Source of the DNA: Henckelia pumila
Taxonomy: Eukaryota; Streptophyta; Magnoliopsida; Lamiales; Gesneriaceae
Direction: 5' to 3'
Length of the DNA stretch: 64,000 nt
NCBI RefSeq assembly: GCF_033568475.1
Contig: NC_133123.1
Coordinates: forward strand, 160,967,753 to 161,031,752
Shown here: positions 62,104 through 64,000 of the stretch, piece by piece
How positions within the stretch are numbered: the stretch's first letter is position 1
How the letters are laid out: every line of letters begins with the position of its first letter
Made by a program: the position numbers and the translations under genes
Notes under the pieces: generated by a model
Database searches by the model: none
What the model saw: the letters and a program-made list of their open reading frames with translations, nothing else
Told to the model about the DNA's origin: nothing

Positions 62104-62474
62104 CAGATAGTGGTTTTCTCTGATACTGATTTTATAAGATTAATAATCCTTTCATCATCAGTTAAAGGTTTTTGAATCATTTTGGTTTTACCTTTCTGAT
62201 GTAACAAAGGTTCGGTACCAAACGAGAGTGGTAACCTTCCTCCTGTATTACCTTTTCTAGGACCAGAAGTGTGTTCTAGATTTATGATTTTATTTTGAAG
62301 ATCCTTTAGAGTCCCAAGAATTTCTTCTTGTTTCTTAAGGATTTCTTCAATTTGCCGAGGTATTTCATACAGCTGATTGTTGTAATATTGTACCGTCTTT
62401 TGAATTTCTCTAAGATCTCCGGAGAGTTTAGAGGAATCTGGGGTAATCTCTAAAAATTTAGAGTTAGAAATCAT
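62103..62474 (-). CDS. Small coiled-coil viral protein (first frame, 123 aa)
   Basis: Intact frame of 123 codons, first after the primer site. Residues about 15-65 are a strong coiled coil (IPRQIEEILKKQEEIL). The C-terminal third is basic (RKGNTGGRLPL, KGKTKMIQK). The stop overlaps the coat protein start as TGATG, suggesting coupled translation. It resembles in size and style the virion-associated proteins of the family, but I cannot name it with confidence. Confidence 0.55.
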   Translation of the reverse strand: MISNSKFLEITPDSSKLSGDLREIQKTVQYYNNQLYEIPRQIEEILKKQEEILGTLKDLQNKIINLEHTSGPRKGNTGGRLPLSFGTEPLLHQKGKTKMIQKPLTDDERIINLIKSVSEKTTI

Positions 62475-62620
62475 CTTTCTTTATCTCTTCAAAATTGAGA
62501 GTATTAATCACAACCTGTCGTAAGTAATCTATTGTGAACAGATTAACTTATTTATAGGATTTCATATAAATAAAATCCTCTTGATTCAAACCTTTGTTTG
62601 AAGTCATATTTTGTAAAAAT

Positions 62621-62690
62621 CTTCTCCTCAACAAAGAAAAGCATGAATTAACGAATAATATTACGTCTGAATAATTAACCTAAAGCTTTG
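62621..62690. repeat. Inverted repeat arm, viral primer-site side
   Basis: Complementary to 55434-55500. In the circular viral genome the two arms would lie either side of the junction, between promoter and first frame, so they may be the base of the large leader stem-loop common in this family. Alternatively they record a rearranged integration. Confidence 0.65.
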
Positions 62691-62696
62691 ATACTA
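62685..62696 (-). other. Viral primer binding site (tRNA-iMet)
   Basis: Minus strand TAGTATCAAAGC matches TGGTATCAGAGC at 10 of 12 positions. It lies about 210 bases upstream of the first viral frame. Confidence 0.6.
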
Positions 62697-62927
62697 TTTT
62701 TGACACAAATTCTTTGTACCATTCTTAAGCACGAAATCTACAGATTTTAGCATAAAGTCTTTAGATTTTGAGCATAAAAAAGCATAAATCCAGTACAAGA
62801 ATTAAACAATTTAAATATTCAAGTTTGGTGGTCCTAGGGAGCTATTGTAAAGAATCTTATGGGTAGGGAGCTAGGGTAAAGTCAAGTTTAGGTTTGGGGA
62901 TTTATCACCAATTTGCTCTTAAAAAAA

Positions 62928-63091
62928 AATAATTGGTTCTTTTTGCGATGTGATTTTGCGTCGCCAAATGTATAGTTTTGCGTCGCCAAATGTTCTGGTT
63001 AACTTTATTCCGATTGAATTATTATTGTCTAATTAATGATGCTTATTATTCATTGTCTCTTAAGATGAGATTAGCACCCGAGGTCCCCACA
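62928..63091 (+). repeat. 3' end of the Tekay-like solo LTR
   Basis: Contains two adjacent copies of TTTTGCGTCGCCAAATGT at about 62953 and 62977 and ends in CCCCACA. It belongs with 52590-54969. Confidence 0.65.
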
Positions 63092-63096
63092 TTAGC

Positions 63097-64000
63097 TGTT
63101 TACCTCTTTAACTTATTATTTAAGGTTACGGAAAAAAATTAGTAGTTTCGAAAAAAAAAATCCAATTATACTTGGTGAAAATGGAACTAACTTTGTCGTG
63201 TTACAACTTAAATGAATAAAATTGCATTTTCTCCTTTGATCCATATGACACTTTTCAATCCCTTTTTGAATGATTTTGATATAATTATGACTACTCTATC
63301 AAATCAGAAAATATTTTTTTTAAAAAAACAAATAGCAATGATAGAAGAAAATAATATAAATAAATTAACGGAATAACTGATTTACCAATTTTCAACCACA
63401 ATTTACTTAAATGAAATTATGAAACACACAAAATAACAAACAAGTGTCAAAATATCTTGCTTAGCAAAAGGTGTATTAAAATAAAACCATTAAAATTGTT
63501 ATTGGATGAAATATTATGCATTCTTACATGGGAAATCGAGTTGATGTACTTTTCAAGTGTCAACAAGTGGTCCTCCAGTTTGTCTGTATGTAAGATAAAG
63601 TTAAAAGAATGAGATCAACTTTGATCCAAACATTAGATTTGGTATGTACTTCTTAAGATTTGTTTCCAAGTTCCAACTCAAAATTTCACATCATAAAAAA
63701 TGAAATCAAATAGTAGCTTCTAGTAAAAACGTAATCCCAATGTAAATATTGATCGGGTTTTTTTTAATAAACTATTATAAAAAATAATTTTTATAATCAA
63801 ACTATAACAAAATGTGGCACTTTAAAAATCTATAATAAACCGAGATCAGAGGAATTGTTCCTCATATAAATATTTACTATTTTTTTAAAAAAAAATTAAA
63901 TGATCAAAATTATGGACAAAAACTTTTAAAAAAGAATTGTGGATTTTTTTATTTAAAAAAATTGAGATAATAATTTTTTTCTTTATTTTAATTGTCTTTC
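63097..64000. other. AT-rich DNA at the right edge
   Basis: No frame, repeat partner or CACTA right end visible. Confidence 0.5.

Larger units (their letters stand above)
55430..62700 (-). mobile_element. Endogenous pararetrovirus (Caulimoviridae, cavemovirus/solendovirus-like), degraded
   Basis: One near genome-length copy on the minus strand. Order: tRNA-Met type primer site, small coiled-coil protein, coat protein, movement protein, a small 88-residue frame, protease, RT-RNase H, transactivator-like protein, then the pregenomic promoter. The gene order and the separate transactivator-like frame fit cavemoviruses or solendoviruses more than badnaviruses or petuviruses. No integrase, as expected for the family. 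Lesions: two in-frame stops and three one-base shifts. RT and RNase H active sites look intact, so decay is moderate. Confidence 0.85.
54970..62918. mobile_element. MULE-type element carrying an endogenous pararetrovirus
   Basis: Terminal inverted repeats GGACAAATTATTTAAAACTC (left) and GAGCAAATTGGTGATAAATC (right, read inward) share a common pattern, followed by CTCCCTACCCA in both arms. The flanks are TTAAAAAAA at 54961-54969 and 62919-62927, a 9-bp duplication, although it is A-rich and so partly chance-prone. The TIR family is the same as in the elements at 9664 and 11503-34862. About 460 bp on the left and 220 bp on the right are non-viral. Confidence 0.7.
52590..63091 (+). mobile_element. 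Tekay-like solo LTR split by a MULE-type element
   Basis: Starts TGTAAGGCTCG and ends GAGGTCCCCACA, with near-identical 5-bp flanks CTAGC (52585-52589) and TTAGC (63092-63096). Without 54970-62918 and one TSD copy it is about 2.5 kb. Phrases align with the Gyp-A LTR in order, for example CTTGAGCTAGC and CCGGCTGTTG near 53150 and 54560. A self-complementary GC-rich block (GGCACGGACCCCGTGCC, 54890-54906) sits at the same relative place as the CG blocks of Gyp-A. No internal retroelement sequence is present. Confidence 0.8.

Noticed and set aside
62656..62664. TAATATTAC, the geminivirus origin nonanucleotide, in the viral inverted repeat
   Set aside because: No Rep-like frame or iterons, and the sequence is AT-rich. 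The complementary arm reads TAATATTATTAC, so it is most likely chance.

Overview
The window is nuclear plant DNA. It is AT-rich, has GT-AG introns, and is mostly retrotransposon sequence: chromodomain Ty3/gypsy elements primed by initiator tRNA-Met, a copia-like solo LTR, Mutator-like (MULE) elements with 9-bp target duplications, a CACTA end, and a degraded endogenous pararetrovirus. A eudicot is likely. The species cannot be read from the sequence.

Layout. 1-3640: three tandem units of about 1.2 kb, each with a broken gene that resembles a papain-type cysteine protease. 3641-6240: gene-free, probably including a decayed LTR. 6378-8384: one intact intronless gene for a 668-aa membrane protein. 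8458-11502: its downstream flank, present twice. The second copy is split at 11502 and resumes at 34872.

11503-34862: a MULE flanked by TTTGTCTAA. It holds a decayed minus-strand Ty3/gypsy element (here Gyp-C, 11722-31307). Gyp-C is itself interrupted by a young, intact Ty3/gypsy element (Gyp-B, 14399-23440, TSD GCTGG, one 1522-aa gag-pol frame) and by a copia-like solo LTR (26356-27827, TSD CAAAT).

36980-37687: a small four-exon gene with a cystatin-like look and a telo-box/TGGGCC promoter. 38850-49420: an older LTR interrupted by a complete but dead Ty3/gypsy element (Gyp-A, 39756-48747, TSD TGGTG). 51908: a CACTA terminus.

52590-63091: a Tekay-like solo LTR (TSD CTAGC/TTAGC) split by a second MULE-type element (54970-62918, 9-bp TSD TTAAAAAAA). 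Almost all of that element is an endogenous pararetrovirus of cavemovirus/solendovirus type on the minus strand, with coat, movement, protease/RT/RNase H and transactivator-like frames broken by two stops and three frameshifts.

Only the two host genes and the Gyp-B polyprotein look functional. The most unusual features are the pararetrovirus framed by MULE ends, the GC-rich self-complementary blocks at matching LTR positions in unrelated sequence, and the tandem protease-like pseudogenes. I did not find a clear new enzymatic or defence system.
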